From the NCBI RefSeq assembly GCF_011044175.1, contig NZ_CP049057.1, positions 2,371,501 through 2,435,500 of the forward strand: a stretch of DNA of 64,000 bases, written 5' to 3'. The translations under genes were made by a program, and so were the position numbers. Within the stretch, counting starts at the first letter, position 1; each line of letters starts with the position of its first letter. This DNA comes from Rasiella rasia (GTDB taxonomy: Bacteria; Bacteroidota; Bacteroidia; Flavobacteriales; Flavobacteriaceae). Positions 33,569 through 43,834 of this stretch are shown here, piece after piece. Below the pieces are notes generated by a model, which saw nothing but the letters and a program-made list of their open reading frames with translations, did not search any database and was not told where the DNA came from.

Positions 33569-34045
33569 ATGTATACAAAAGAATTTGAAGTTAGATGGAA
33601 CGATATTGATGCTAATAGGCATCTAGCCAATAGTGCCTACATTAATTATATGAGCCATACGCGCCTTAGTTTTATGCAAAAAAATGGCTTTGGTCAAGCC
33701 GATATGGTACGTCATAATATTGGGCCCGTAGTTTTCTACGAACATATGTTTTACTTCAAGGAAGTGTTCCCAGGAAAACCCATTAAGGTTTCAATGGAGC
33801 TAAAAGGAATTAGCGAAGATGGAATGTACTTTTCGTTTCTGCACAACTTTTACGACCAGCGAGGTAGAAATTTAGCTCGCTGCGAAATGATGGCTGGCTG
33901 GATAGATTTAAACACACGAAAGTTAAGGGCAATACCTGAAGAATTACTAGAAAATTTAAATACCCTAAGTAAAACAGACGACTTTTATACAATCACAAAA
34001 GAACATACTAGAAGGCATGGGCAACTACCCATAGATTTAAAATAG
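33569..34045 (+). CDS. Acyl-CoA thioesterase-like protein (4HBT hotdog fold)
   Basis: A 158-residue hotdog-fold protein starting with the 4HBT/YbgC pattern FEVRWNDIDANRHLANSAYINYMSHTR; the Asp in NDIDANRH is the expected catalytic residue. A hydrolase of acyl-CoA or acyl-ACP esters is likely. It is the last gene of the tetR unit and is followed by a strong terminator. Confidence 0.87.
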   Translation: MYTKEFEVRWNDIDANRHLANSAYINYMSHTRLSFMQKNGFGQADMVRHNIGPVVFYEHMFYFKEVFPGKPIKVSMELKGISEDGMYFSFLHNFYDQRGRNLARCEMMAGWIDLNTRKLRAIPEELLENLNTLSKTDDFYTITKEHTRRHGQLPIDLK

Positions 34046-34059
34046 TATATAAGGTGAAT

Positions 34060-34096
34060 AAAAAAAGGGGAGCGTTTTAACATTCCCCTTTTTTTT
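34060..34096. terminator. Bidirectional terminator after the thioesterase gene
   Basis: A GGGGA / TCCCC stem at 34067-34071 with 34084-34088, extended by long A and T tracts on both sides (stem about 11 bp in total, 12-base loop). It can stop the convergent 34107-34472 gene as well. Confidence 0.85.
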
Positions 34097-34106
34097 GCGT
34101 AATCTG

Positions 34107-34472
34107 TTACTCTTCTGTATTGTAGAAAAACTGCTCTCTCACAATTTTTCCATCTTTTACTTCATACACTCCTAATTCTTGCATAGTGCTTCGTTGTCCG
34201 CTTGGCTTATGAGTAATGTCCATTTCATGCCGTACGCTAAACCAATTATCTGCTACTGTAGGTTCACTTGTTTTCGCGCTATGTACTTCAAAATTTTCCT
34301 GCCACCATTGCCCTTTTTTGGCAATAGCTTCCATTCCTTTTGAGATTTGATGCTCGCTTCCTTCCATCTCTACACTTACAATATTCGGGCTGTAAAGTTG
34401 TTCGTAGCATTTTTGCTCTTCTCCTGCATTACACCAGGCAACTAAATTATTTGCAATTTCTTCAGTTTTCAT
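34107..34472 (-). CDS. SnoaL-like / NTF2-fold protein
   Basis: A 121-residue protein with the NTF2-like pattern: N-terminal helix (TEEIANNLVAWCNAGEEQKCYEQLYSPNIVSVE), repeated beta strands, and a closing DGKIVREQFFY. These small proteins act as hydrolases, isomerases or ligand-binding modules, and no catalytic site can be inferred. It is isolated from its neighbours. Confidence 0.8.
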   Translation of the reverse strand: MKTEEIANNLVAWCNAGEEQKCYEQLYSPNIVSVEMEGSEHQISKGMEAIAKKGQWWQENFEVHSAKTSEPTVADNWFSVRHEMDITHKPSGQRSTMQELGVYEVKDGKIVREQFFYNTEE

Positions 34473-34528
34473 GTCTATAATTTTAAAAGTTAGGACATTA
34501 AAGATACAATATTATCCTTGCTATTATA

Positions 34529-35428
34529 TTATGTTTTTGTCAAGCTTTTTTTCTTCCTTGTAGTTAGAAACACTCCTGTAAAGATAAGAATAGCAGCAAT
34601 GAGCCTAAGTGAGGTAAGTTTGTCTGCCCCAGAGAGAATGGCAAACGCCACTGCTATTAGAGGCTGTAAGTACATAAATGCACCTATAACTGAAGGACTA
34701 AGCTGTTTAAGCGCATAAATATTGAAAAGATAGGTAAGTACCGTAGTTCCTAAAACAACGAACAGTAAGGCTCCTAGATCTTCAAACGCTAAAGAAAACC
34801 AGCTAACTTCAGCAAATTGTAAGTACCCAATGGGTAGATTAATAAAGACTGCAATCAAAAATAAATACTTCATTAAGGTAATAGAATTGTATTTTGCTAC
34901 TAGTGGCTTTACAAGTATTAAGTAGAAAACATAAGAAACGGCATTCACAATAAACAACAGATTGCCTAAAGGTATGTTGGAGGCATTGGGCTGGGTTTTT
35001 GCGCCAAAAAGTATAAGAACTAAAGCCCCTGCAAGGCCAAGACAAACACCCATAGCTTTTAACCAAGTAATGCGTTCTTTTAAAATAATTGCAGAAAGAA
35101 TAAGTAAGAGTACCGGAGAAATGGTGATTATTACACTACTGTTAATTGGCGTAGAAAGTTCTAACCCCTTAAAAAACATATTCATATTAATAACCATCCC
35201 AAAGGCAGCACACCCTATAATTCTAAGCCAATCTTTTCGATCAATTTTTTCTGAAGGGTAGAAAAAACTAATCAGCCAAAATACCAATGTTGCCCCACTC
35301 ACACGTAATAAAATAAAGCCGTACGGACCTATTACATCTGGCATTAAACCTTTTGCAATAGTGTGGTTTATTCCATAAATACTACTGGCGGCCGTTGCGG
35401 CAAGTAAGGCAAGTATTCTTGGGTTCAT
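34529..35428 (-). CDS. EamA-family drug/metabolite transporter
   Basis: A 299-residue inner-membrane protein with ten hydrophobic segments arranged as two EamA repeats (about 5-135 and 150-290). Members export amino acids or other metabolites. It lies seven bases after the ArsC/Spx-like gene, so both are probably co-transcribed. Substrate unknown. Confidence 0.88.
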   Translation of the reverse strand: MNPRILALLAATAASSIYGINHTIAKGLMPDVIGPYGFILLRVSGATLVFWLISFFYPSEKIDRKDWLRIIGCAAFGMVINMNMFFKGLELSTPINSSVIITISPVLLLILSAIILKERITWLKAMGVCLGLAGALVLILFGAKTQPNASNIPLGNLLFIVNAVSYVFYLILVKPLVAKYNSITLMKYLFLIAVFINLPIGYLQFAEVSWFSLAFEDLGALLFVVLGTTVLTYLFNIYALKQLSPSVIGAFMYLQPLIAVAFAILSGADKLTSLRLIAAILIFTGVFLTTRKKKSLTKT

Positions 35429-35435
35429 TCAAAAG

Positions 35436-35792
35436 TTAATTACCGTGAATAGAGTTTTTAGCTGCGGCCACAGTTTTTTTAGAATTACCTATAAATATTT
35501 CATCGTTGTTTACAATAATAGGGCGCTTTAAAAAGGTGTAATGTTCTAAAAGCAAATTGAGATAATCTTCGTCTAAGAGCGTCTGGTTTTTAAGGTCACG
35601 TTCTTTATACAACCGAGCGCGTTTACTAAAAAGAGCTTCGTAGTTATGAGTCATGTTATAGAGCTCTTCTATTTCTTCTTCGGAAATTCCCTGAGTTTTC
35701 AAATCTTGCTTAATAAAAGACTGAGGAATCTCTAGTTCTTTCATAATGCGTTTACAAGTATCGCAGGTGCTTAAATAATAAATTTTTTTCAT
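35436..35792 (-). CDS. ArsC/Spx-like thioredoxin-fold protein
   Basis: A 118-residue thioredoxin-fold protein with an N-terminal CDTC motif (Cys10, Cys13), the helix CKRIMKELEIP, and FLKRPIIVNND with the cis-proline. This architecture is shared by arsenate reductases, YffB and Spx. No arsenic gene is nearby, so arsenate reduction is only one possibility; a regulatory or glutathione-type reductase role is equally possible. Confidence 0.82.
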   Translation of the reverse strand: MKKIYYLSTCDTCKRIMKELEIPQSFIKQDLKTQGISEEEIEELYNMTHNYEALFSKRARLYKERDLKNQTLLDEDYLNLLLEHYTFLKRPIIVNNDEIFIGNSKKTVAAAKNSIHGN

Positions 35793-35873
35793 GGTCTTAG
35801 GCTGAAGAATTTAATCTACAAAGTAACTCGAATTTGATGTGTATTTCTGTTATTTTAGAGGAAAATTAACGTT

Positions 35874-36329
35874 ATGAAATTCACGCTGGACATTACTTTA
35901 AAAACGCGAAAGATTTTTTTTCACTTTCTAGAAACATTATCGCTTGAACAGCTTAACAAAATTCCTGATGGATTTAATAACAATGTGTTTTGGAATATAA
36001 AACACTGTGTAGTAGTACAGCAAATGTTGGTATATGGATTGTCAAGCCTTCCATTGCATGTTTCTTCGGAAGAGGTGATGCGCTACAAAAAAGGAACAAA
36101 ACCTGAAGGGTTGGTAGCTCAGGAGGAGGTAGATCTCTGTAAAAAACAACTTTTTGACTTACTGAAACAAACCGAAACAGATGCGAACAACCAATTGTTT
36201 AAGACCTATAAAGAATACACGGTTACAACAAAAACAACGCTTACCAGTACACAAGAAGCTATCGAGTTTAATAACTTTCATGAAGGTGTCCATCTAGGGT
36301 ATGTAATGGCACTATTAAAAAACGTCTAA
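35874..36329 (+). CDS. DinB-family protein
   Basis: A 151-residue four-helix protein of the DinB superfamily, with the three-His metal site visible as His44 (NIKHCV) and His136/His140 (FHEGVHLGY). Related proteins include maleylpyruvate isomerases and thiol S-transferases; the substrate is unknown. It is convergent with the DUF3298-type lipoprotein gene, one base apart. Confidence 0.85.
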   Translation: MKFTLDITLKTRKIFFHFLETLSLEQLNKIPDGFNNNVFWNIKHCVVVQQMLVYGLSSLPLHVSSEEVMRYKKGTKPEGLVAQEEVDLCKKQLFDLLKQTETDANNQLFKTYKEYTVTTKTTLTSTQEAIEFNNFHEGVHLGYVMALLKNV

Positions 36330-36330
36330 C

Positions 36331-37092
36331 TTATTCAACAGGGATTTTCAGCAAATCCTTTACATCAGAAATTGGGATATCTACCGTAATAGGGCCTGCA
36401 GCATATGGGGCAATTTCGTATTGGTTGTAATGTAGCATTATAAATTCTTTAGAAACTCCTACCGTTTCAGGAAGATAAAACGCATCGTCTTCAAACCAAA
36501 ATCCTGTCGCGTTAATGCTTCCGTTCTTTGGTATTTCATAAGAGGTTCTAAAAGCAGCTTCTGCAAGCTTTGAAAATGCGTCAACATCATTAAACAAGTC
36601 TTCATAATATAGAGCATCTCCGGTTTTAGGATGATAGTTTTTATAGTTTACCGCGCCATAACCATGAGCTCCTCCTGTATATAGGTAATTTCGAAAACTA
36701 ACAGATAAAATGTCTTTACTGTTATAAATAGGGAGTACGGTAATTTCGGCAAAATATTCTGCCGAAAGGTCTGGAAACTCGGCACTGTGAGTTCGATACA
36801 TAGAAATAAAATCTTCCATTGCTTGCTCTATTGTAGAGGCATTACTACCTGCTTCTTCCTCGCCAATATAAAGGGACTGAATCACAAAATTTTTAATATC
36901 AGCATTTACTGCAGATGTTGCTTTCTCGGCGCCACCAACCTCAAAATATTCCATATCAATATCGGGGCAACTCATGGTGCTGCATGACTTTAAAACTTTC
37001 GAAGACTTAATAACTGTTGTTGTGTTCAATGCTTTCTTACAACTTGCAAAGAGTGCCAAAACTGTTAAGAGAAGATAAATTTTGTTATTCAT
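36331..37092 (-). CDS. DUF3298/DUF4163-type lipoprotein
   Basis: A 253-residue lipoprotein with lipobox FASC (Cys18). The mature part has an N-terminal DUF4163-like segment and the C-terminal DUF3298 pattern YLYTGGAHGYGAVNYKNYHPKTGDALYYEDLF, as found in RsiV-like proteins. Some members bind lysozyme; that cannot be assumed here. Two Cys near residues 37 and 42 may form a disulfide. Confidence 0.83.
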   Translation of the reverse strand: MNNKIYLLLTVLALFASCKKALNTTTVIKSSKVLKSCSTMSCPDIDMEYFEVGGAEKATSAVNADIKNFVIQSLYIGEEEAGSNASTIEQAMEDFISMYRTHSAEFPDLSAEYFAEITVLPIYNSKDILSVSFRNYLYTGGAHGYGAVNYKNYHPKTGDALYYEDLFNDVDAFSKLAEAAFRTSYEIPKNGSINATGFWFEDDAFYLPETVGVSKEFIMLHYNQYEIAPYAAGPITVDIPISDVKDLLKIPVE

Positions 37093-37114
37093 AGGTTAAA
37101 AATACGACAGTTTT

Positions 37115-37143
37115 TTTGATACCAAAGTAAACTCGTACTTTTG
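37115..37143 (+). promoter_or_regulatory. Promoter (TTTG ... TACTTTTG) for the cystathionine gamma-synthase gene
   Basis: A -33 TTTG (37115-37118) and a -7 TACTTTTG (37136-37143) with 17 bases between. The -7 overlaps an earlier in-frame TTG at 37141, so translation most likely begins at the ATG at 37171. Confidence 0.65.
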
Positions 37144-37170
37144 ATGCTTCTAAAAAGAGATACAAAACAT

Positions 37171-38313
37171 ATGAAATTTAACACCAAAACTATACACGGA
37201 GGGCAGCACGATACAGATCCAGCTTATGGCTCTGTTATGCCTCCAATTTACCAGACTTCCACGTACGCACAATCTACTCCAGGAGGGCACAAAGGGTTCG
37301 AATATTCTCGAAGTGGAAATCCTACCAGAGCTGCTCTAGAGCGATCTTTGGCAAGTATAGAAAATGGAAATTTTGGTTTGGCATTTGGAAGTGGTTTGGC
37401 TGCAATAGATGCCGTAGTTAAGCTTTTACAACCAGGTGATGAGGTTGTTTCTACAAACGACTTGTACGGCGGTAGCTATCGTCTATTCACGAAAATATTT
37501 GAAGGTTTTGGCATTAAGTTTCATTTCATTGGAATGGAAAATGCAGCCAATATTGAAAAGTATATAACCGACAAAACAAAACTGATTTGGGTAGAAACGC
37601 CAACTAATCCAATGATGAATATTATAGACATTAAGGCAGCTGCTGCCATTGCCAAGAAGCATGATATCTTACTTGCAGTAGACAATACTTTTGCAACTCC
37701 CTACCTACAGCAACCTTTAGATTTAGGCGCAGATATCGTTATGCATAGTGCTACAAAGTACTTGGGCGGACATAGCGACGTTGTGATGGGAGCTTTGGTG
37801 GTAAAAGACAAAGAACTTGCAGATAGATTATACTTTGTGCAGAACGCGAGTGGCGCTGTTTGTGGGCCACAGGATAGTTTTTTAGTGCTTCGCGGTATTA
37901 AAACCCTTCATATACGTATGCAACGTCATTGTGAGAATGGAAAAGCTATTGCTCAGTATTTAAACCAGCACCCAAAGATAGAAAAGGTGTACTGGCCTGG
38001 TTTTGCAGACCATCCAAATCATGAAATTGCAAAATCACAAATGCGCGATTTTGGCGGCATGATTTCATTTGTGACCAAAGGGAACGATTACAATGAAGCT
38101 ATAAAAATTGTTGAAAATCTTAAGGTGTTTACGTTGGCAGAGAGCCTTGGTGGCGTAGAAAGTCTGGCAGGTCACCCTGCGAGTATGACGCATGCGAGTA
38201 TCCCAAAAGAGGAACGTGAAAAGACAGGTGTTGTAGATTCGTTGATAAGACTGTCTGTAGGTATCGAAGATATAGACGACCTTATTGCCGATTTAGAACA
38301 AGCTATTGGATAG
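37171..38313 (+). CDS. Cystathionine gamma-synthase family PLP enzyme
   Basis: A 380-residue PLP enzyme of the Cys/Met metabolism group. PLP Lys196 lies in HSATKYLGGHSDVVMGA. Other conserved residues are FEYSRSGNPTR, FGSGLAAIDAV, DLYGGSYRLF, WVETPTNPMM and SLGGVESLAGHPASMTH. The family includes cystathionine gamma-synthase, gamma-lyase and methionine gamma-lyase, and sequence by eye cannot separate them. I favour synthase or lyase in methionine/cysteine metabolism. No SAM riboswitch is visible in the short leader. A strong terminator follows. Confidence 0.9.
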   Translation: MKFNTKTIHGGQHDTDPAYGSVMPPIYQTSTYAQSTPGGHKGFEYSRSGNPTRAALERSLASIENGNFGLAFGSGLAAIDAVVKLLQPGDEVVSTNDLYGGSYRLFTKIFEGFGIKFHFIGMENAANIEKYITDKTKLIWVETPTNPMMNIIDIKAAAAIAKKHDILLAVDNTFATPYLQQPLDLGADIVMHSATKYLGGHSDVVMGALVVKDKELADRLYFVQNASGAVCGPQDSFLVLRGIKTLHIRMQRHCENGKAIAQYLNQHPKIEKVYWPGFADHPNHEIAKSQMRDFGGMISFVTKGNDYNEAIKIVENLKVFTLAESLGGVESLAGHPASMTHASIPKEEREKTGVVDSLIRLSVGIEDIDDLIADLEQAIG

Positions 38314-38330
38314 TAATAACTAAATAGAAT

Positions 38331-38365
38331 AAAAAAAACCCGCTGCAACTGCAGCGGGTTTTTTT
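38331..38365. terminator. Perfect bidirectional terminator
   Basis: AACCCGCTGCA pairs with TGCAGCGGGTT across a two-base apex, with A tract before and T7 tract after (38332-38347 with 38350-38365). It serves the convergent genes at 37171-38313 and 38380-39192. Confidence 0.93.
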
Positions 38366-38379
38366 ATATTTTTCTGTTG

Positions 38380-39192
38380 TTAATCTAGATAGTAGATATA
38401 ACCGATATTTAACCAATAAATCCACTCATTGGCTTTGTTTTCAGGAACAGGAACCTCCTCATTGTTTTCAAGCGTCGGGTTAAGTCCGTCAAGGTAATCT
38501 GTGAAGTAATAGGTCCAACGACTATCAAGCATTAAGTCACTTAATGGGGTTAATTTATAGCGAATCCCCACACTAGTTACAATACCCCATGTAGAACCAC
38601 CTTCTTGCTGAAAAGCATTTCGGTATTTTCTAGGAGTAGTTGCGAGTGGTCCCCCCACAATATTTAGTTCTCCTAAGTCTGAATAGACTTCAGGGTCATA
38701 ACTAACATAGTGTGCTCCAAGCGATATAAAAGGTGCAATTTTATACGAACCAGCAGCAAAATCACGAATACTTAATGGAAAATACTCCAGTTGAGAACCA
38801 ATTTCTATTACCTCAGTAGAACCTTTCATGGCACGTAGCTGATCTGCAAATTGTCCTGTCTGATCTGGATCTACCCAACGGCCAAAATGTTCTAGATTGG
38901 TTTTGTGGTAATCTATTTCGTTTCTAATTTTAAAGTGATCGTTAAAGTATGTATCACGGGTATAACAGTTACAATCAGCTCTATACGAAAAGTTTAGGTA
39001 GTGAATAAGTCCAACACCAAAGCCTACATTACCAGCATTGGTTTCAAAGTCGTTTCGCTGTCCAAAGTCAGAATACAGGGCAACAGGTCCGGTAATAATT
39101 CCTACTTCGTGCGAAAATCCAAGTTGGCTGTAAACATCCTGTTTAGCAAGGGCTAAGAGGAGAAATACCAATAGCAATATCCTGGTATTCAT
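38380..39192 (-). CDS. Outer-membrane protein of the THC0290_0291 type
   Basis: A 270-residue protein with a signal peptide (1-22, DVYSQ) and many alternating aromatic strands ending in an aromatic-rich tail (IGYIYYLD), typical of an outer-membrane barrel. The pattern LGFSHEVGIITGPVALYSDFGQR and NVGFGVGLIHYLNF matches the flavobacterial THC0290_0291 family (recalled). It is only known as a conserved barrel; no substrate. It has its own promoter at 39221. Confidence 0.85.
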   Translation of the reverse strand: MNTRILLLVFLLLALAKQDVYSQLGFSHEVGIITGPVALYSDFGQRNDFETNAGNVGFGVGLIHYLNFSYRADCNCYTRDTYFNDHFKIRNEIDYHKTNLEHFGRWVDPDQTGQFADQLRAMKGSTEVIEIGSQLEYFPLSIRDFAAGSYKIAPFISLGAHYVSYDPEVYSDLGELNIVGGPLATTPRKYRNAFQQEGGSTWGIVTSVGIRYKLTPLSDLMLDSRWTYYFTDYLDGLNPTLENNEEVPVPENKANEWIYWLNIGYIYYLD

Positions 39193-39220
39193 TGTATTTT
39201 AGGTTTAGATTGAGACGTAA

Positions 39221-39228
39221 CAAATATA
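39221..39228 (-). promoter_or_regulatory. Promoter -7 element (TATATTTG on the minus strand) for the outer-membrane protein gene
   Basis: CAAATATA on the plus strand reads TATATTTG on the minus strand, matching TAnnTTTG, 29 bases before the ATG at 39192. Confidence 0.55.
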
Positions 39229-39309
39229 TAAAAACATATCTAACGGGAAAATATATCCCCAACATTTAGCTTATTGCTTAAAAAAAGCAGTGTTTTTTTA
39301 GATATAACT

Positions 39310-39317
39310 TATATTTG
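39310..39317 (+). promoter_or_regulatory. gdhA: Promoter -7 element (TATATTTG) for gdhA
   Basis: TATATTTG fits TAnnTTTG and lies 41 bases before the gdhA ATG. A clear -33 TTTG is not evident. Confidence 0.55.
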
Positions 39318-39327
39318 CACCTTATAA

Positions 39328-40701
<1,374 letters not shown>

Positions 40702-40721
40702 TCACACGTTCGGTGAAATTG

Positions 40722-40754
40722 AAAGGCTATCTGATTAAAAGATAGCCTTTTTTT
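40722..40754 (+). terminator. Rho-independent terminator after gdhA
   Basis: AAAGGCTATCT (40722-40732) pairs exactly with AGATAGCCTTT (40740-40750), followed by T4. Confidence 0.9.
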
Positions 40755-40820
40755 GTGCGCTCTTTCTTGCAATAAATACTATTTTAGCGTGTTATAGATT
40801 CTGAAAGCTTATATGACTTT

Positions 40821-43115
40821 ATGAAGTACATTTTCTTATTACTTTTTCTGACAGTAAATTTTGCCAGCTTCCATGCGCAAAACTTTGAAGACGAATGGAC
40901 AGGACATTTCTCTTATGTTTCTATTCAGGCAATCTCGCAAGGGAACGACAAAATATATGCGGCAGCAGAAAATGCTATTTTTTCATACGATTTATCCACG
41001 CAAGAAATAGAAACACTCTCAACCATTAACGGACTTTCAGGCAACTTAATTTCTACCCTTTACTATAGCGAAGAATATGGCTTGCTTATCATTGGCTATG
41101 AAAACGGATTAATGGAAGTGGTTATCGATGGGGATGAAAACATTTTAACAGTTGTAGATATTCTTAATAAACCCACTATTCCTCCAAATCAAAAACGTAT
41201 TAATCAGTTTAATGAGTACGACGGAAATCTCTATATCGCAACAGATTTCGGTATTTCAGTTTTTGATCTTGGCCTGCTTGAGTTTGGAGATACTTATTTT
41301 ATTGGCGACTTAGGATCTCAAATTAATATTACAGGAACAGCAGTGCAAGGGTCATTTATTTATGCTGCTACTAGAGGAAATGGTATAAGACGCGCCATGG
41401 TGAATGACGATAATTTGATAGATTTTGAACAATGGACTCAGATTGCCGGAGGGACATATTTAGGAATTACACAAGCTGGAAATCAAGTATATACCGCCAA
41501 CACTAATCAGCTATACTCTGTGATTGGCGGCTTGCAAATAGTGGCAACAACAAGTGAACAAATTTTAGAAATTAATGGCCAAAATAATCTCATAAACCTC
41601 ACTACAGCAAACACATTGCAAACCTACGATGAAACAATCGCCCTTGTTGCCTCTAGCAATAGTATAAACGGTGTAGATGAATATGAGTTACAAACAGGAT
41701 TTTCTCACGATAATAAACAGTACCTCGGCACATCAGAACTAGGGCTGTTTGAAATTCCTTTTGCGAATAGTCAGGCAACACAAATCTTACCAGATGGCCC
41801 CTTGTTTAATAGCTCGTTTTCTATAGATGCCTCTCCCGGACAGGTCTGGGTGAATTTTGGAGATGTAACGGTTAGTTTCGACCCTTTTCCTATAACAAAA
41901 AAAGGGATTAGCAATTTGAGAGAAGGCGAGTGGTTTAATATTCCGTACGAGGAGCTTACCGAAACTTTAAATAAGGAAGCGAACGACTTAGTACGCGTAA
42001 AAATTAATCCGAATAATGCTAATGAGGTTTTTATGACGTCTTTTCAGAAGGGAATACTTCAAATTGACGATCAAAATCCCATTAAGTTATTTGATGAATC
42101 TAACTCGTCACTACAAATTACTGATGGAAATCCGAATTTCGGAATTCGTATTTTCGGACTAGACTACGATAGACAAGGAAATCTATGGGCGGTGCAAGCT
42201 AAAGATGAAAAGGGACTCATAAAAATTACTCCAGAAGGACAGTTAATACAGAACGATATTTCTAGTGTATTTAATTTCGACAATCCACCTTTGGCACTTA
42301 CCGAAGTGGCTACTACTCGAGAGAATTTTGTTTTCTTTGGCGCAAATACCGATGGATTGGTAGCCTTTAATCCAGCAAATGGACAGGTAAAAAAGATAGG
42401 AACAGAAATTGGCAACGGAAATCTTCCAGACAATACTATTAGAGCACTAGCCACAGACAATAATAATAGATTGTGGATTGGTACTTTAAAAGGACTTCGC
42501 GTACTTTTTAATCCAGGATCATTTTTTGAAGAAGGCGCAAATATAGATACTCAGGCCATTATTATTTTAGAAGATGGCGTACCTCAAGAATTACTTTTTG
42601 AACAAGTAATTACCGATATTGAGGTAGACGGCTCAAATAACAAATGGATTGCAACAGCGAGCTCTGGAGTCTTTTACCTTTCGCCCAACGGTCAGGAAAC
42701 ACTACTTAGATTTACCGCAGAAAATTCACCGTTGCCTTCTAATAATGTACAGGGAATCGCTATAGACTCTTTTACTGGCGTGGTATACTTTGCTACAGTA
42801 AACGGTTTAGTAGCCTTTAAAGGCACTTCTACAGCTCCTAGAGACAATTTAGAAGGAGTATATGCCTATCCAAACCCTGTAAGACCTGGCTTTACTGGAA
42901 ATGTAACTATAGATGGACTAACAGCAAACGCCAATGTAAAAATTACAGATATTGAAGGCAGTTTAGTGTTCGAAACTACTAGCGAAGGCGGAAGTGTGCT
43001 TTGGGACACCACAGCTTTTGGTAAATATAAAGTTGCTTCGGGAGTGTATTTAGTTATTATAACTGCCGAAGACGCCTTAGAGACAAAAATTTCTAAAATT
43101 ATGGTGATTAGGTAA
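40821..43115 (+). CDS. porZ: PorZ, type IX secretion system attachment-complex protein
   Basis: A 764-residue exported protein. Signal peptide 1-19 (FASFHAQ). Residues 20-660 are repeated beta-propeller strands in the pattern of two propellers (IYAAAENAIFSYDLSTQ; LWIGTLKGLRVLFNPG). A C-terminal T9SS-type sorting-domain-like region follows (about 680-764, VYAYPNPVRPGFTGNVTI...GVYLVIITAED). This order and size match PorZ, which works with PorU at the cell surface to attach cargo to lipopolysaccharide. The start of recO overlaps its stop by one base, a conserved arrangement in relatives (recalled). Confidence 0.85.
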   Translation: MKYIFLLLFLTVNFASFHAQNFEDEWTGHFSYVSIQAISQGNDKIYAAAENAIFSYDLSTQEIETLSTINGLSGNLISTLYYSEEYGLLIIGYENGLMEVVIDGDENILTVVDILNKPTIPPNQKRINQFNEYDGNLYIATDFGISVFDLGLLEFGDTYFIGDLGSQINITGTAVQGSFIYAATRGNGIRRAMVNDDNLIDFEQWTQIAGGTYLGITQAGNQVYTANTNQLYSVIGGLQIVATTSEQILEINGQNNLINLTTANTLQTYDETIALVASSNSINGVDEYELQTGFSHDNKQYLGTSELGLFEIPFANSQATQILPDGPLFNSSFSIDASPGQVWVNFGDVTVSFDPFPITKKGISNLREGEWFNIPYEELTETLNKEANDLVRVKINPNNANEVFMTSFQKGILQIDDQNPIKLFDESNSSLQITDGNPNFGIRIFGLDYDRQGNLWAVQAKDEKGLIKITPEGQLIQNDISSVFNFDNPPLALTEVATTRENFVFFGANTDGLVAFNPANGQVKKIGTEIGNGNLPDNTIRALATDNNNRLWIGTLKGLRVLFNPGSFFEEGANIDTQAIIILEDGVPQELLFEQVITDIEVDGSNNKWIATASSGVFYLSPNGQETLLRFTAENSPLPSNNVQGIAIDSFTGVVYFATVNGLVAFKGTSTAPRDNLEGVYAYPNPVRPGFTGNVTIDGLTANANVKITDIEGSLVFETTSEGGSVLWDTTAFGKYKVASGVYLVIITAEDALETKISKIMVIR

Positions 43116-43834
43116 TGGTTGTTACCACCAAGGCCATAGTGCTCTCCACCCTTAAATATGGCGAATCAGATCTTATAGCACACTGTTTCACAGAAACGGA
43201 TGGTAGAAAAAGCTACTTGCTAAAGCGTGTTTTAAAAAGCAAGCGAGGTGCGTTAAAACCTTCTCAGTTTATACCGTTAACCCAATTAGAAATAGTAGCT
43301 AATCATAAAAACAAAGGAACACTTGAGTATATTAAAGAGGCAAAAGTGTATTCTCCATATCAATCACTACATACCAATGTGGTGAAATCTTCTTTAGTAA
43401 TGTTTCTTTCTGAAATATTAAAAGACACCATCCAAGAAGAAGAAAAAAATAGCCCTTTATTTCAGTTTTTAACTGCATCATTTAATTGGCTAGATTCAGG
43501 TGATTCGTATGCGAATTTTCATATATTATTTTTACTGAAGTTAACCCAGTATTTAGGGTTTTATCCAGATACTTCAGAGGGGGTTTCTACCTATTTTAAT
43601 ATCATGGACGGACGCCTTCAAAATACATATGCCAATCAATACTGTGAGGAAGGTGCTCATGTATTAATTTTTCAGCAATTTTTCGGCATAAAATTTGAGG
43701 CATTGTCGCAAATCAATATTACTAAAATAGAGAGATTAGAGGTGCTTAATTTACTGATGCGATATTATCAAATTCACTTACAGGGTTTTAAAAAACCGAA
43801 ATCTCTCGAAATACTTAACCAACTATTCCAATGA
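43115..43834 (+). CDS. recO: DNA repair protein RecO
   Basis: A 239-residue cytosolic protein. N-terminal OB fold (VTTKAIVLSTLKYGESDLIAHCFTETDGRKSYLLKR) followed by a helical domain; the Cys of the zinc-binding region found in some RecO proteins are not conserved here. RecO loads RecA onto SSB-coated gaps. It overlaps porZ by one base and the TonB receptor gene by four (ATGA). Confidence 0.9.
   Translation: MVVTTKAIVLSTLKYGESDLIAHCFTETDGRKSYLLKRVLKSKRGALKPSQFIPLTQLEIVANHKNKGTLEYIKEAKVYSPYQSLHTNVVKSSLVMFLSEILKDTIQEEEKNSPLFQFLTASFNWLDSGDSYANFHILFLLKLTQYLGFYPDTSEGVSTYFNIMDGRLQNTYANQYCEEGAHVLIFQQFFGIKFEALSQINITKIERLEVLNLLMRYYQIHLQGFKKPKSLEILNQLFQ

Noticed and set aside
37093-37170. SAM riboswitch before the cystathionine gamma-synthase family gene
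   Set aside because: The leader from the -7 element to the ATG is under 30 bases, too short for any known SAM riboswitch.
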